A stretch of DNA of 64,000 nucleotides from Arthrobacter pityocampae. GTDB taxonomy: Bacteria; Actinomycetota; Actinomycetes; Actinomycetales; Micrococcaceae. This document shows, one piece after another, positions 17,530 to 25,843 of the stretch. Made by a program: the position numbers and the translations under genes. The notes below the pieces were generated by a model. It was not told the DNA's origin, did no database searches, and saw only the letters and a program-made list of their open reading frames with translations. Every line of letters begins with the position of its first letter. Positions within the stretch are counted from its first letter, which is position 1. The stretch covers positions 310,001-374,000 of the forward strand of contig NZ_PRKW01000002.1 of assembly GCF_002927275.1 (NCBI RefSeq), in the 5' to 3' direction.

Positions 17530-19122
17530 TCAGGGGATGTCGCTCCGTGCCGCGTCGCGCCACAGCTCGCGGGCGTCGTAGCGTGTCAGGAATCCCTGGT
17601 CCTCGAGGCTCCGTGCACTGTCCTTGACCGCCCGGACGTAGCTGCCGTGGTTCCGGTACAGGCCGTCGAGCACGTCCTGGGACAGGGGCCGTTCATAGCC
17701 CGCGATGAAGCAGAACGACGCCCCCGTGGCGGTGCCGTACCAGGTGCTGGTGGGCGCGTCGAGGAAGGGCGAGCGGAGACCGCCCTGCACGTTGCCGAAC
17801 TCGTCCAGCACGGGCGCCCCGTTCTTCACGAGGATCGGCTCGGCCCGCGGCGGCGCGATGCCCTCCCGCACCCAGAGGTCGAGGTTCCGGAGCGCGGCGT
17901 TGAAGAAGATGGAGCTGGGGAACCTGCTGCGCGGCCCCTCGTTGCACGAGGCCGGCGGGACGGCCCGGCCGGCGGCCTCGATGTCCGCGGACGACGCCGA
18001 ATAGGTCAGCTCGTCCGGCGTCGCGTGTCCGGCACCGGCCATCTCGTAGTGCCGGTACTCGTCGTTCGGTGCGTCGCTGTCCGCACGGCGGGAGCCGATG
18101 CCGAGCAGGTAGTCGGACTGCGACATCATGCGCATGACGGGCACACCCACGTCCTTGAACTGGCGGCGGGTGTCGGTGGCCGGAGGAGCAGGCTCGCACT
18201 GGTTCATCGGGTAGGCGCCGGCGAAGGCTCCCCCGGCGACGGCGACGATGTAGGCGTCGTAGACGGGCTCCCCGTCCGACGCCACGACGAGCGGGTGCAC
18301 GCCGTTGATGTAGTTGACGAGGTACCCGCCGGTCTGGGAGTACCCGAAACCGTAGGCGTACTCCACACGGGAGTCCCGCGCCCCGTAGCGGAGCGGGTTG
18401 TCGGCGTCGCTGCTCTTCAGCCACGCCCCCACCTGCGAGTAGATGTCCCAGATCAGGCCGTTCTCGGTGGTCCGGGCCGAGTCGGCGGCGACCGTCGCAC
18501 AGTTCCGCGGATCATCCAGCGGCAGCGGGTTCGCGAAGGAGAGGGATGCGTACCGCTCCGGGTCGAAGGTCTTCAGCGCCTGGACCGCGATCGGTTTGGC
18601 GGTGATCCCCACCCAGGCGTCGCCGTTGGCCACGATCTGCTCCTGCGCCATGGCCCAGCCGATGTTGAGGTCGAACAGGTTGCTCGGGTTGAGCATCTCG
18701 ACGACGACGTTGCCGCTGAACTTCTGCCCCTTCGCCGGCTTCCGGACGAGCACCCGGGTGGTGTACGGGGCATCCTCGGTGCGGATCTGGGCGGGTCCCG
18801 CGGACGGCCAGGTGTAGACGTTCGAGCTGCCGCTGACCAGGTACTCCTCCTCCACGTAGCCCAGCCGCGAGAGGTCCTGCGGGACCTCCTGGTGGTCGGC
18901 GGCACCGAACGGGTAGGAGTCGGCGGTCGAGGCGAGGGGACCCTCGACCCTGGGGATCGGCGTCGTGCCGTCCGATGATGCACCGTCCGATGATGCGCCG
19001 TCCGATGGCGGGGCGACCGTCGGCGGCGGTGGCGCCGCACCCGCGGGTCCGGCCGACACGCCGAGACCGGTGAGCGCGAGGGACAGTGTCAGCAGGATGG
19101 ACGTCCGGGAACGGTGGATCAT
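17530..19122 (-). CDS. secreted alpha/beta hydrolase domain protein (Abhydrolase_10-like)
   Basis: Predicted exported hydrolase of 530 residues from the ATG at 19122, which has an AGGAG ribosome site. An in-frame extension to 19251 lacks support. Residues 1-30 form a signal peptide (MIHRSRTSILL.. ..GPAGAA). A low-complexity Pro/Ser/Asp segment follows with three SSDGA repeats. The core contains the nucleophile elbow GYSQTGGYLV near residue 276 and the conserved GAGHATPDE-like His region. It resembles the uncharacterised alpha/beta hydrolase domain family found in soil bacteria. The substrate is unknown. It converges with gatD. Confidence 0.75.
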   Translation of the reverse strand: MIHRSRTSILLTLSLALTGLGVSAGPAGAAPPPPTVAPPSDGASSDGASSDGTTPIPRVEGPLASTADSYPFGAADHQEVPQDLSRLGYVEEEYLVSGSSNVYTWPSAGPAQIRTEDAPYTTRVLVRKPAKGQKFSGNVVVEMLNPSNLFDLNIGWAMAQEQIVANGDAWVGITAKPIAVQALKTFDPERYASLSFANPLPLDDPRNCATVAADSARTTENGLIWDIYSQVGAWLKSSDADNPLRYGARDSRVEYAYGFGYSQTGGYLVNYINGVHPLVVASDGEPVYDAYIVAVAGGAFAGAYPMNQCEPAPPATDTRRQFKDVGVPVMRMMSQSDYLLGIGSRRADSDAPNDEYRHYEMAGAGHATPDELTYSASSADIEAAGRAVPPASCNEGPRSRFPSSIFFNAALRNLDLWVREGIAPPRAEPILVKNGAPVLDEFGNVQGGLRSPFLDAPTSTWYGTATGASFCFIAGYERPLSQDVLDGLYRNHGSYVRAVKDSARSLEDQGFLTRYDARELWRDAARSDIP

Positions 19123-19328
19123 CGGTGCTCCTTCTCGAGGCCGGGCTGCGCTGCCCGGCGTGCCCCGCATCGCATCGGCGTCGGTGCCGTGCGCCCCCGC
19201 CCGGGGACCACCGGTCCGGGAAGGACGGGCGATCATCAGGCAGCGAAGCATTCCGACAGTAGGGAAACCCGCGCGGTCGGGTCAAGGGTGATGCGCACTC
19301 CTGCACCGACGTGCAAAAGTTAGTTCCC

Positions 19329-21338
19329 ATGAGCAACCCTTTCCTTGAGCCCAGCACCCTCGACTACCAGCTGCCCCCGTTCGCGGCCATCCGGGACGAG
19401 CACTACCTGCCGGCGTTCGACGCCGGGTTCGCCGAGCACCTCGCCGAGATCGACAGCATCACGGGCTCCGGGGAACCGGCCTCGTTCGAGAACACGCTCG
19501 TCGCCCTCGAGCGCGCCGGAGGCACCCTGGACCGCGTCGCGCGGGTCTTCTTCAGCAACTCGGTCAGCCACGCGACCGAGGCCGTCCAGGAGCTCGAGCA
19601 GCAGATCGCCCCCCGCGTCGCGGAGCACGAGGACAACGTCCTGCTCAACCGGGCCCTCTTCGAGCGCCTCCGGCAGGTGCCCGTCGACGGCCTCGACGAG
19701 GAGTCGGCCCGCCTCGTGGAGGAATACCTCCGCCGCTTCGTGCGCGCGGGGGCCGAGCTCGACGACGACGCGCAGGCCACGCTGCGCCGGCTGAACGCCG
19801 AACTGTCCGCGCTGAGCACCGAGTTCTCGCAGAAGCTGCTGAAGGACACGAACGATTCCGCGTTGCTGCTCGGGACCGCCGAGGAACTCGACGGGCTCTC
19901 CGCCGACGCCATCTCCGCCGCAGCGACCGCGGCGTCGGACGCGGGACACCCGGGGAAGTACCTCCTGACACTCATCCTGCCCACCGCTCAGCCGGCGCTG
20001 GAGTCGCTCACGGACCGCGACGTCCGCCGTCGCCTGCACGAGGCATCCGTGACCCGCGGTGCGCGCGGCAACGACGCCGACACCCTCGCCGTCGCCGTGC
20101 GCATGACCGCCCTCCGTGCGGAGCGCGCGGCCCTCCTCGGCTTCGACACGCACGCCGCCGCGGCGACCGACAACCAGACCGCGCCGTCACTCGAGGCGAT
20201 CATGGACCGCATGCGCGAACTCGCGGCCCCCGCGGTGCGTAACGCCCGGGCCGAGGCCGCGGAGCTCGAGGCGGAGGCCGGCCACGCCATCGAGCCCTGG
20301 GACTGGGCCTACTACGCCGCGAAGGTGCGGAAGGCGAAGTTCGACGTCGACCTGGAGGCCCTGCGCCCCTACTTCGAGCTGGAGCGCGTCCTGCAGGACG
20401 GCGTGTTCTACGCCGCGCACCGCCTGTACGGGCTCTCGTTCACGGAGCGCCCCGATCTCGCGGGCTACCACCCCGACGTCCGCGTGTGGGAGGTCTTCAA
20501 CGAGGACGGGTCCGGGCTCGGGCTGTTCCTCGGGGATTTCTACACGCGCGACACCAAGAAGGGCGGCGCGTGGATGAACTCCTTCGTGGACCAGTCCCGG
20601 CTGGAGGGCACGCGGGCGGTCGTGATCAACAACCTGAACATCTCGATGCCGGGGGCGGGCGAGCCCACGCTGCTCTCCTACGACCAGGTGGTCACCCTGT
20701 TCCACGAGTTCGGCCACGCCCTGCACGGCCTGTTCTCCGACGTCACCTTCCCGCTCTTCGCCGGGACCTCGGTGCCCCGGGACTTCGTCGAGTACCCGTC
20801 GCAGGTCAACGAGATGTGGATCCTGTGGCCCGAGGTCATCGCGCACTACGCGCGGCACCACGAGACGGGCGAGGCACTCCCCCAGGACGTGATCGACCGC
20901 CTCCACGCGGCGGGCGCCTGGGGCGAGGGCTTCGAGACCACCGCCTACCTCGGCGCGACCCTCCTCGACCTCGCCTGGCACTCCCTGCCGGCCGGCACCG
21001 TGATCGAGGACCCGCTGGCCTTCGAGGCCGCGGCGCTCGCGGACGCCGGCGTCGACTTCGCGCCGGTCCCGCCCCGGTACCGCACCTCCTACTTCTCGCA
21101 CATCTTCGCCGGCGGGTACGCGGCGTCCTACTACGCCTACATCTGGAGCGAGATGCTCGACGCCGACACCGTCGAGTGGTTCAAGTCCTCGGGCGGGCTC
21201 ACCCGGGAGAACGGCGACCATTTCCGGCGCGAACTGCTCTCCCGCGGCAACGGCATCGATCCGCTGGAGGCGTTCCGCAGGTTCCGTGGGCGGGACGCGG
21301 AGCTCCAGCCCCTGCTGGTGCGCCGCGGCCTCGCATGA
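19329..21338 (+). CDS. M3 family metallopeptidase (oligopeptidase A / dipeptidyl carboxypeptidase type)
   Basis: Cytoplasmic zinc peptidase that degrades short peptides. The 669-residue protein has the HEFGH zinc motif at residues 459-463, followed by the third ligand Glu in DFVEYPSQVNE about 25 residues later. Length and layout fit the Dcp/PrlC group. The start at the MSNPF methionine is preferred; an in-frame GTG at 19311 is possible. The interval to the divergent hydrolase gene is about 206 bp. A degraded GNAT gene follows after 25 bp. Confidence 0.92.
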   Translation: MSNPFLEPSTLDYQLPPFAAIRDEHYLPAFDAGFAEHLAEIDSITGSGEPASFENTLVALERAGGTLDRVARVFFSNSVSHATEAVQELEQQIAPRVAEHEDNVLLNRALFERLRQVPVDGLDEESARLVEEYLRRFVRAGAELDDDAQATLRRLNAELSALSTEFSQKLLKDTNDSALLLGTAEELDGLSADAISAAATAASDAGHPGKYLLTLILPTAQPALESLTDRDVRRRLHEASVTRGARGNDADTLAVAVRMTALRAERAALLGFDTHAAAATDNQTAPSLEAIMDRMRELAAPAVRNARAEAAELEAEAGHAIEPWDWAYYAAKVRKAKFDVDLEALRPYFELERVLQDGVFYAAHRLYGLSFTERPDLAGYHPDVRVWEVFNEDGSGLGLFLGDFYTRDTKKGGAWMNSFVDQSRLEGTRAVVINNLNISMPGAGEPTLLSYDQVVTLFHEFGHALHGLFSDVTFPLFAGTSVPRDFVEYPSQVNEMWILWPEVIAHYARHHETGEALPQDVIDRLHAAGAWGEGFETTAYLGATLLDLAWHSLPAGTVIEDPLAFEAAALADAGVDFAPVPPRYRTSYFSHIFAGGYAASYYAYIWSEMLDADTVEWFKSSGGLTRENGDHFRRELLSRGNGIDPLEAFRRFRGRDAELQPLLVRRGLA

Positions 21339-21363
21339 GGCGACCGTCCGCCGGCGGCCGGAC

Positions 21364-22081
21364 ATGGTGAGCGTCGCCGCCTGCCAGCGGCTGCAGTCCG
21401 CCTGGTGCGCGGCGCTCGCGACGGCGACCGGCGGCAGGACGTTCTCCACGCACGGCGCCACCTGGGTGTGGCTGCCGGCGCGGCGGGAGCTCATGATGAT
21501 GTTCCCCGAGACCGTCCGCGCCCACGCCGTCCGGCCAGCCCTGGCCGAGGGCTCACGGCTCGGTGCGTCCTCGGCCAGGGTCTGGCTCAACAGCGCGGTG
21601 GACGGCGCAGACCTCGGTGGTCTCGGCTTCAGCCCGAGCTGGCAGCCGTGGTGGATGGCCGCGCCCGTCGCCGCCGTCGTCGGGTCCGGGGACGGCGCCG
21701 CCTCCCTCACCACCGGAGGTGCCCGACTACTCGGGGCCGTTGCAGCAGGAGCTGCGGGTGGTGCGGTCCGAGCCCCGCCAGGCCTGGCACGCCGTGACGC
21801 GCGACCCCGCGCACGGCAATATCTCCGGCGCCGGGTACTCGTTCCACCCGGCCGGGATCGCGGGGCTGCACCGGCTCGGCGGCATCCACCACCTCGAGGT
21901 CCTGCCGGCGTACCAGCGGCAGGGGCTCGCGACGGCGCTGCTCAGTGCCACCGCGCGCGCCGCGGGCGAGGCGGGGGCGGAGGACCTCGCCGTGAATGCC
22001 ACGCCGCAGGGCTACGCGTTCCTCTCCCGGCGGGGATTCACGCTGCTCGGCCGCGGGAAGACCTTCGTCCTGGGGTTCTGA
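21364..22081 (+). pseudogene. GNAT family N-acetyltransferase, frameshifted
   Basis: Acetyl-CoA-dependent acetyltransferase family. The N-terminal half reads in one frame from the ATG at 21364 (QRLQSAWCAALATATGG ... WQPWWMAAPV). The C-terminal GNAT domain continues in the next frame from about 21712 to the TGA at 22081 (VPDYSGPLQQELRVV ... HHLEVLPAYQRQGLATALL with the acetyl-CoA-binding Q/RxxGxA motif). The two halves join naturally near the sequence ACCACCGGAGGTG, so a single-base insertion, a 2-base loss or a sequencing error there explains the break. Both halves look well preserved, so any mutation is recent. Confidence 0.75.
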
Positions 22082-22111
22082 CCTGATCCGCGTCCGGGTC
22101 CAGGGAACGCG

Positions 22112-22143
22112 AAAGGGCCGCAGCCGGAGAGCTGCGACCCTTC
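22112..22143. terminator. bidirectional terminator hairpin between GNAT remnant and pdxS
   Basis: AAGGGCCGCAGC and GCTGCGACCCTT form a 12-bp stem with one mismatch and a 6-nt loop between two convergent genes. Confidence 0.7.
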
Positions 22144-22160
22144 GGGACGAGACGGGCGGA

Positions 22161-23075
22161 CTACCAGCCGCGCTCCGCCAGGCGGTGCGGCTGCGGGATC
22201 TCGTCGACGTTGATGCCCACCATGGCTTCGCCGAGGCCGCGGGAGACCTTGGCGATCATGTCGGGGTCGTCGTGGAACGTCGTCGCCTGGACGATGGCGT
22301 TCGCGCGCTCGGCCGGGTTGCCCGACTTGAAGATGCCGGAGCCCACGAACACGCCGTCCGCGCCGAGCTGCATCATCATCGCCGCATCCGCGGGGGTGGC
22401 GATGCCGCCGGCGGTGAAGAGCACGACCGGCAGGCGACCGGCAGCGGCCACCTCCTTCACGAGCTCGTACGGCGCCTGCAGTTCCTTCGCGGCCACGTAC
22501 AGCTCGTCCTCGGCCATCGAGGACAGGCGGTTGATCTCCGAGCGGATCTTGCGCATGTGCATCGTGGCGTTCGAGACGTCACCGGTACCGGCCTCACCCT
22601 TGGACCGGATCATGGCCGCACCCTCGTTGATGCGCCGCAGGGCCTCCCCGAGGTTCGTGGCGCCGCACACGAAGGGGATCGTGAACTTCCACTTGTCGAT
22701 GTGGTTGGTGAAGTCCGCGGGAGTGAGGACCTCGGACTCGTCGATGTAGTCGACGCCGAGGGACTGCAGCACCTGTGCCTCCACGAAGTGGCCGATCCTC
22801 GCCTTGGCCATGACCGGGATGGAGACGGCCGCGATGATGCTGTCGATCATGTCGGGATCGCTCATGCGGGAGACGCCGCCCTGGGCACGGATGTCCGCGG
22901 GCACCCGCTCGAGGGCCATGACGGCGACGGCACCGGCATCCTCGGCGATGCGGGCCTGCTCGGCCGTGACGACGTCCATGATGACGCCGCCCTTGAGCAT
23001 CTCGGCCATACCGCGCTTCACCCGGTTTCCACCGGTCTGCGCTGCGGGTGCCGGGTTTCCTTCAACGGTGGACAC
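22161..23075 (-). CDS. pdxS: pyridoxal 5'-phosphate synthase lyase subunit PdxS
   Basis: Builds PLP from ribose 5-phosphate, glyceraldehyde 3-phosphate and ammonia from PdxT. The 304-residue TIM-barrel protein has the catalytic lysines K91 ([10 protein letters not shown]) and K159 ([10 protein letters not shown]) and the phosphate-binding [13 protein letters not shown] and [15 protein letters not shown] motifs. The GTG start has AGGGG upstream. It stands as its own transcription unit, separated from pdxT. Confidence 0.96.
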   Translation of the reverse strand: MSTVEGNPAPAAQTGGNRVKRGMAEMLKGGVIMDVVTAEQARIAEDAGAVAVMALERVPADIRAQGGVSRMSDPDMIDSIIAAVSIPVMAKARIGHFVEAQVLQSLGVDYIDESEVLTPADFTNHIDKWKFTIPFVCGATNLGEALRRINEGAAMIRSKGEAGTGDVSNATMHMRKIRSEINRLSSMAEDELYVAAKELQAPYELVKEVAAAGRLPVVLFTAGGIATPADAAMMMQLGADGVFVGSGIFKSGNPAERANAIVQATTFHDDPDMIAKVSRGLGEAMVGINVDEIPQPHRLAERGW

Positions 23076-23110
23076 AACTTGCCCCTAAAAGGTAGATAAA
23101 AGCTGACACT

Positions 23111-23338
23111 TCATGATACGCGTCCGGTGCCGACCACTCGGCCGCCCGCGACCGCCTCGCGTCGCTCGAGTTCATCCAGCAGCCGATCGAGGGGCTCGTC
23201 GGGCCACGGCGAGGACGGCCCATCGGCGCCGCCGCTCGGCGGGCCGCCACGGGCGGCGGCTCCCCGCTCCAGCAGGAGCAGCTCCGCCTGCGAGACGATG
23301 TGCAGGTCGGGCGGCAGGAACGCGGGGATGTGCGGCAT
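23111..23338 (-). CDS. small hypothetical protein
   Basis: A 75-residue protein beginning MPHIPAFLPPDLHIVSQAEL with the ribosome site AAGAAGGA 8 nt upstream. The N-terminal 30 residues look ordered, a Gly/Ala-rich linker follows, then a charged helix DEPLDRLLDELERREAV. I do not recognise a family. It lies directly upstream of pdxS on the same strand with a 35-bp gap, so it may be cotranscribed with pdxS. Confidence 0.55.
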   Translation of the reverse strand: MPHIPAFLPPDLHIVSQAELLLLERGAAARGGPPSGGADGPSSPWPDEPLDRLLDELERREAVAGGRVVGTGRVS

Positions 23339-23602
23339 GGCGTGTCCTTCTTCTCAGCGTGGTCGGTCCCCCTTCAGACGGGTCCCACGGCCGCAAGTCA
23401 TCGCACCCATCGCTGGTGGATCAGGGCGGCACACCGAAGTTTTGCCCGGTGTAAGCCGAGGAACCTCAGCCTTTGAGCAGGATTGACCTAAGGGGCCTCC
23501 GCGCCCGAAATGCCGCTGATAGCTTCATCTCGACACCGCCGCTCGGGCAGCCTTCACGGGCCGCCGGGCAGCAATGCGACTAAGCAGCTGGGGAGCTTGC
23601 TC

Positions 23603-24427
23603 ATGCATTCACGGAACCGTGAACAACTCATCGTCGACAACCTGCCCTTGGTCGGGTATCTCGTCTCGTCCTTGTGTGCCCGCGCCACGCATCTCTCGCG
23701 GGAGGACCTGGCCTCGGTCGGCGCGATCGCACTCATCACGTCGGCCGACTCCTTCGATCCGACGCTCGGCGTGCCCTTCGGGGCGTACGCCCGGCGCCGC
23801 ATCACCGGCGCCTTCGCGGACGAGATGCGGTCCAACGACTGGGCGCCGCGGTCCGTCCGACGCCGGATCGGCGACACCCTCGGTGCGCAGGACGCCCTCG
23901 CGGCCACTCTGGGACGGAAGCCGACGACGGACGAGCTCGCCATGACGCTGGGCGTCAGCCGCCAGGACGTCCATTCCGCGCTCGACGACGCCGCCCGCTC
24001 CGTGCACGTCCTGGACGACACGGTGCTCGACCTCGTCCCCTCCCTCGACCAGCTGCCCGAGGCGTCCCTCCTCGCCGACGAGCAGATCCGGCACCTGCGG
24101 GCCGCCGTGGTCCACCTTCCCGCCCGCATGCGGCACATCATCGAGCAGGTCTTCTTCGAGGGCCGCTCGGTGACCGACGTCGCCGCCGAGCTCGGGACCA
24201 CGCACTCGGCCGTGTCCCAGCAGAAGTCCGAGGCGCTCCGGCTGCTGCACGACGGGCTCGCCACCCACTACTCCGACACCCCCGGTGCGTCACCCGCCCC
24301 GACGTCCAGGGTGGCTCCGAAGCGGCGCGCCGAGTACCTCTCCGCCCTGGGCACCGCCGTGACGCCCCTGCGCGACCATGCGGCCGCGTTCGCCGGAGTC
24401 CGGCCGGTCCTCGCCTCCGTCTCCTGA
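23603..24427 (+). CDS. sigma-70 family RNA polymerase sigma factor (FliA/SigF-like)
   Basis: Alternative sigma factor of 274 residues. The ATG at 23603 has GGGGAG 8 nt upstream. Region 2 includes LPLVGYLVSSLCAR, DLASVGAIALITSADSFDPTLGVPFGAYARRRI and the EMRSNDWAPRSVRRR promoter-melting part. Region 3 follows (LGRKPTTDELAMTLGVS). Region 4 ends with a helix-turn-helix (EGRSVTDVAAELGTTHSAVSQQKSEALRLL). A C-terminal tail of about 60 residues is unusual. No flagellar, chemotaxis or anti-sigma gene is nearby, so its regulon is unknown. Confidence 0.88.
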   Translation: MHSRNREQLIVDNLPLVGYLVSSLCARATHLSREDLASVGAIALITSADSFDPTLGVPFGAYARRRITGAFADEMRSNDWAPRSVRRRIGDTLGAQDALAATLGRKPTTDELAMTLGVSRQDVHSALDDAARSVHVLDDTVLDLVPSLDQLPEASLLADEQIRHLRAAVVHLPARMRHIIEQVFFEGRSVTDVAAELGTTHSAVSQQKSEALRLLHDGLATHYSDTPGASPAPTSRVAPKRRAEYLSALGTAVTPLRDHAAAFAGVRPVLASVS

Positions 24428-24458
24428 CGCGGGGGGCTCCTCCTGACGCGGGGGGCTC
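24421..24458 (+). repeat. 19-bp perfect tandem duplication over a stop codon
   Basis: CTCCTGACGCGGGGGGCTC occurs twice in direct succession (24421-24439 and 24440-24458). The first copy contains the TGA stop codon of the sigma-factor gene, and the second copy carries the same trinucleotide. Confidence 0.9.
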
Positions 24459-24482
24459 GCCGGCACCCCATCCGACAGGACG

Positions 24483-24519
24483 GCTATGGCGGGTCTTCAC
24501 ATCCAGGACCCGCCGTAGC
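24483..24519. terminator. hairpin between the convergent sigma-factor and pgsA genes
   Basis: GCTATGGCGGGTC and GACCCGCCGTAGC pair in 12 of 13 positions around an 11-nt loop, in a convergent intergenic region. It is a likely shared terminator. Confidence 0.65.
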
Positions 24520-24596
24520 TGCGCACCGACGCTCAGCGGTGCCGGGTGCCGCATGCCGGGTCGTCGGCGTGGCACTCCTGCCGGAGCCGGGAGGGA

Positions 24597-25217
24597 TCAG
24601 GCGGCCGGCCTCGGCTCGCGGGACTGTCGGCGGACGCCGCTGATGCGCTGGTAGACGGTGACGAGGCTCGCGGCGGCCAGGACGACGAGCACACCGAGCA
24701 GGAACCCCTCGGGTAGTCCGAGCCCGGTGAGGCCGGTGACCACGAGGACGGACACGAGCCGCTCGGCGCGCTCGGCCAGCCCCACGTTCGCGGTGAAGCC
24801 GAGGGACTCCGCCTTCGCCCGCGCGTAGGAGACGATCATGCCGAGCACGAGGCAGGTCAGGGCCGCGATCGCGACGGGCGTGTTCTGCCCGCCCGTGAAG
24901 AACCAGATGGCGACGCCGGCGAAGACGCCTCCGTCGGCGATGCGGTCGAGCGTGGAGTCGAGGAAGTTGCCCCAGGGCCCGCTGTGGCCCTTGATCCTCG
25001 CCATGATGCCGTCCACGACGTCGGAGAAGACGAACGCCGTGATGAAGAGGGTGCCCCAGAACAGCTCGCCGAGCGGGTAGAACACCAGCGCGCCGCCGGC
25101 CACGCCGATGGTACCGGCGATGGTCACGGCGTCGGGTGTCACCCCCCATTTCAGGAGGAGCCGCGCCAGGGGCGTGAAGAGCCGGGTGAAGAAGCCCCTC
25201 GCGTACTTGTTGAGCAT
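24597..25217 (-). CDS. pgsA: phosphatidylinositol phosphate synthase-type CDP-alcohol phosphatidyltransferase
   Basis: Membrane enzyme joining CDP-diacylglycerol and inositol 1-phosphate in actinobacteria. The 206-residue protein keeps the full motif DVVDGIMAR..GNFLDSTLDR. This gives all four aspartates, unlike the variant gene at 429-1124. Its ATG shares one nucleotide with the HIT-gene stop (TGATG). In mycobacteria thrS-HIT-pgsA continues with the PIM acyltransferase and PimA genes. Here the operon ends after pgsA and faces a sigma factor. The assignment to PIP synthase rather than PGP synthase rests on this context. Confidence 0.88.
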   Translation of the reverse strand: MLNKYARGFFTRLFTPLARLLLKWGVTPDAVTIAGTIGVAGGALVFYPLGELFWGTLFITAFVFSDVVDGIMARIKGHSGPWGNFLDSTLDRIADGGVFAGVAIWFFTGGQNTPVAIAALTCLVLGMIVSYARAKAESLGFTANVGLAERAERLVSVLVVTGLTGLGLPEGFLLGVLVVLAAASLVTVYQRISGVRRQSREPRPAA

Positions 25218-25843
25218 CAGGGGGCCGATCCCGTGCGGTCGTGGGCGTCCCATGCCGCCGCGACCTGCCCGCGCACGTCGCCGAGCGTCTGGGTGATGGC
25301 CTTGGTCTGGGCGATGATCGGCAGGAAATTGCCGTCCCCGCCCCAGCGCGGCACCACGTGCTGGTGCAGGTGCGCGGCGATCCCGGCGCCGCCCGTGACG
25401 CCCTGGTTCATGCCGAGGTTGAACCCGGAGGGGTTGGAGACCCGGCGCAGCACGCGCATGGCCGTCTGGGTGAGGGCGGCGATCTCCGCGGTCTCGGCGT
25501 CGTCGATGTCCGTGTAGTCGGGCACGTGCCGGTAGGGGCAGACCAGGAGATGGCCGGCGTTGTACGGGAAGAGGTTGAGCAGCACGAAGGCGTGGTCACC
25601 CCGATGGACGATCAGGGCGTCCTCGTCGCTGAGCTGCGGCGCGCGGCAGAACGGGCAGGACTCCTCCGTGGTCACCTGCTCCTGCCCGCCCTTGATGTAG
25701 GCGAGGCGGTGCGGGGTCCACAGCCGCTGGAAGGCGTCGGGCACGCCGGCCAGTTCGAACCCGTCGGTGACCTCCCGGTCGCCCGGGTAGTCGGCCGGCG
25801 GCTCGGCGAGGGGGGAGGTATCCGGACTGCCGGCGTCGGCCAT
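25217..25843 (-). CDS. HIT family (histidine triad) nucleotide hydrolase/transferase
   Basis: Nucleotide-binding enzyme of the histidine-triad superfamily. The 208-residue protein has the catalytic HLHQHVVPRW triad (H158, H160, H162) and a probable metal site CPFC at 63-66. It lies between thrS and pgsA, with 1-nt TGATG overlaps on both sides, as in other actinobacteria. The branch resembles Ap4A phosphorylase-like HIT proteins. A lipid role by association is speculative. Confidence 0.92.
   Translation of the reverse strand: MADAGSPDTSPLAEPPADYPGDREVTDGFELAGVPDAFQRLWTPHRLAYIKGGQEQVTTEESCPFCRAPQLSDEDALIVHRGDHAFVLLNLFPYNAGHLLVCPYRHVPDYTDIDDAETAEIAALTQTAMRVLRRVSNPSGFNLGMNQGVTGGAGIAAHLHQHVVPRWGGDGNFLPIIAQTKAITQTLGDVRGQVAAAWDAHDRTGSAP

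Noticed and set aside
23440-23530. Possible sigma-28-type promoter (TAAG ... GCCGCTGA) before the sigma-factor gene
   Set aside because: Spacing is about 19 nt instead of 15 and the -10 differs from GCCGATAA.
24428-24596. tRNA or small RNA gene between the sigma-factor gene and pgsA
   Set aside because: No T-arm consensus or cloverleaf; the structure is explained by the tandem duplication and a terminator hairpin.
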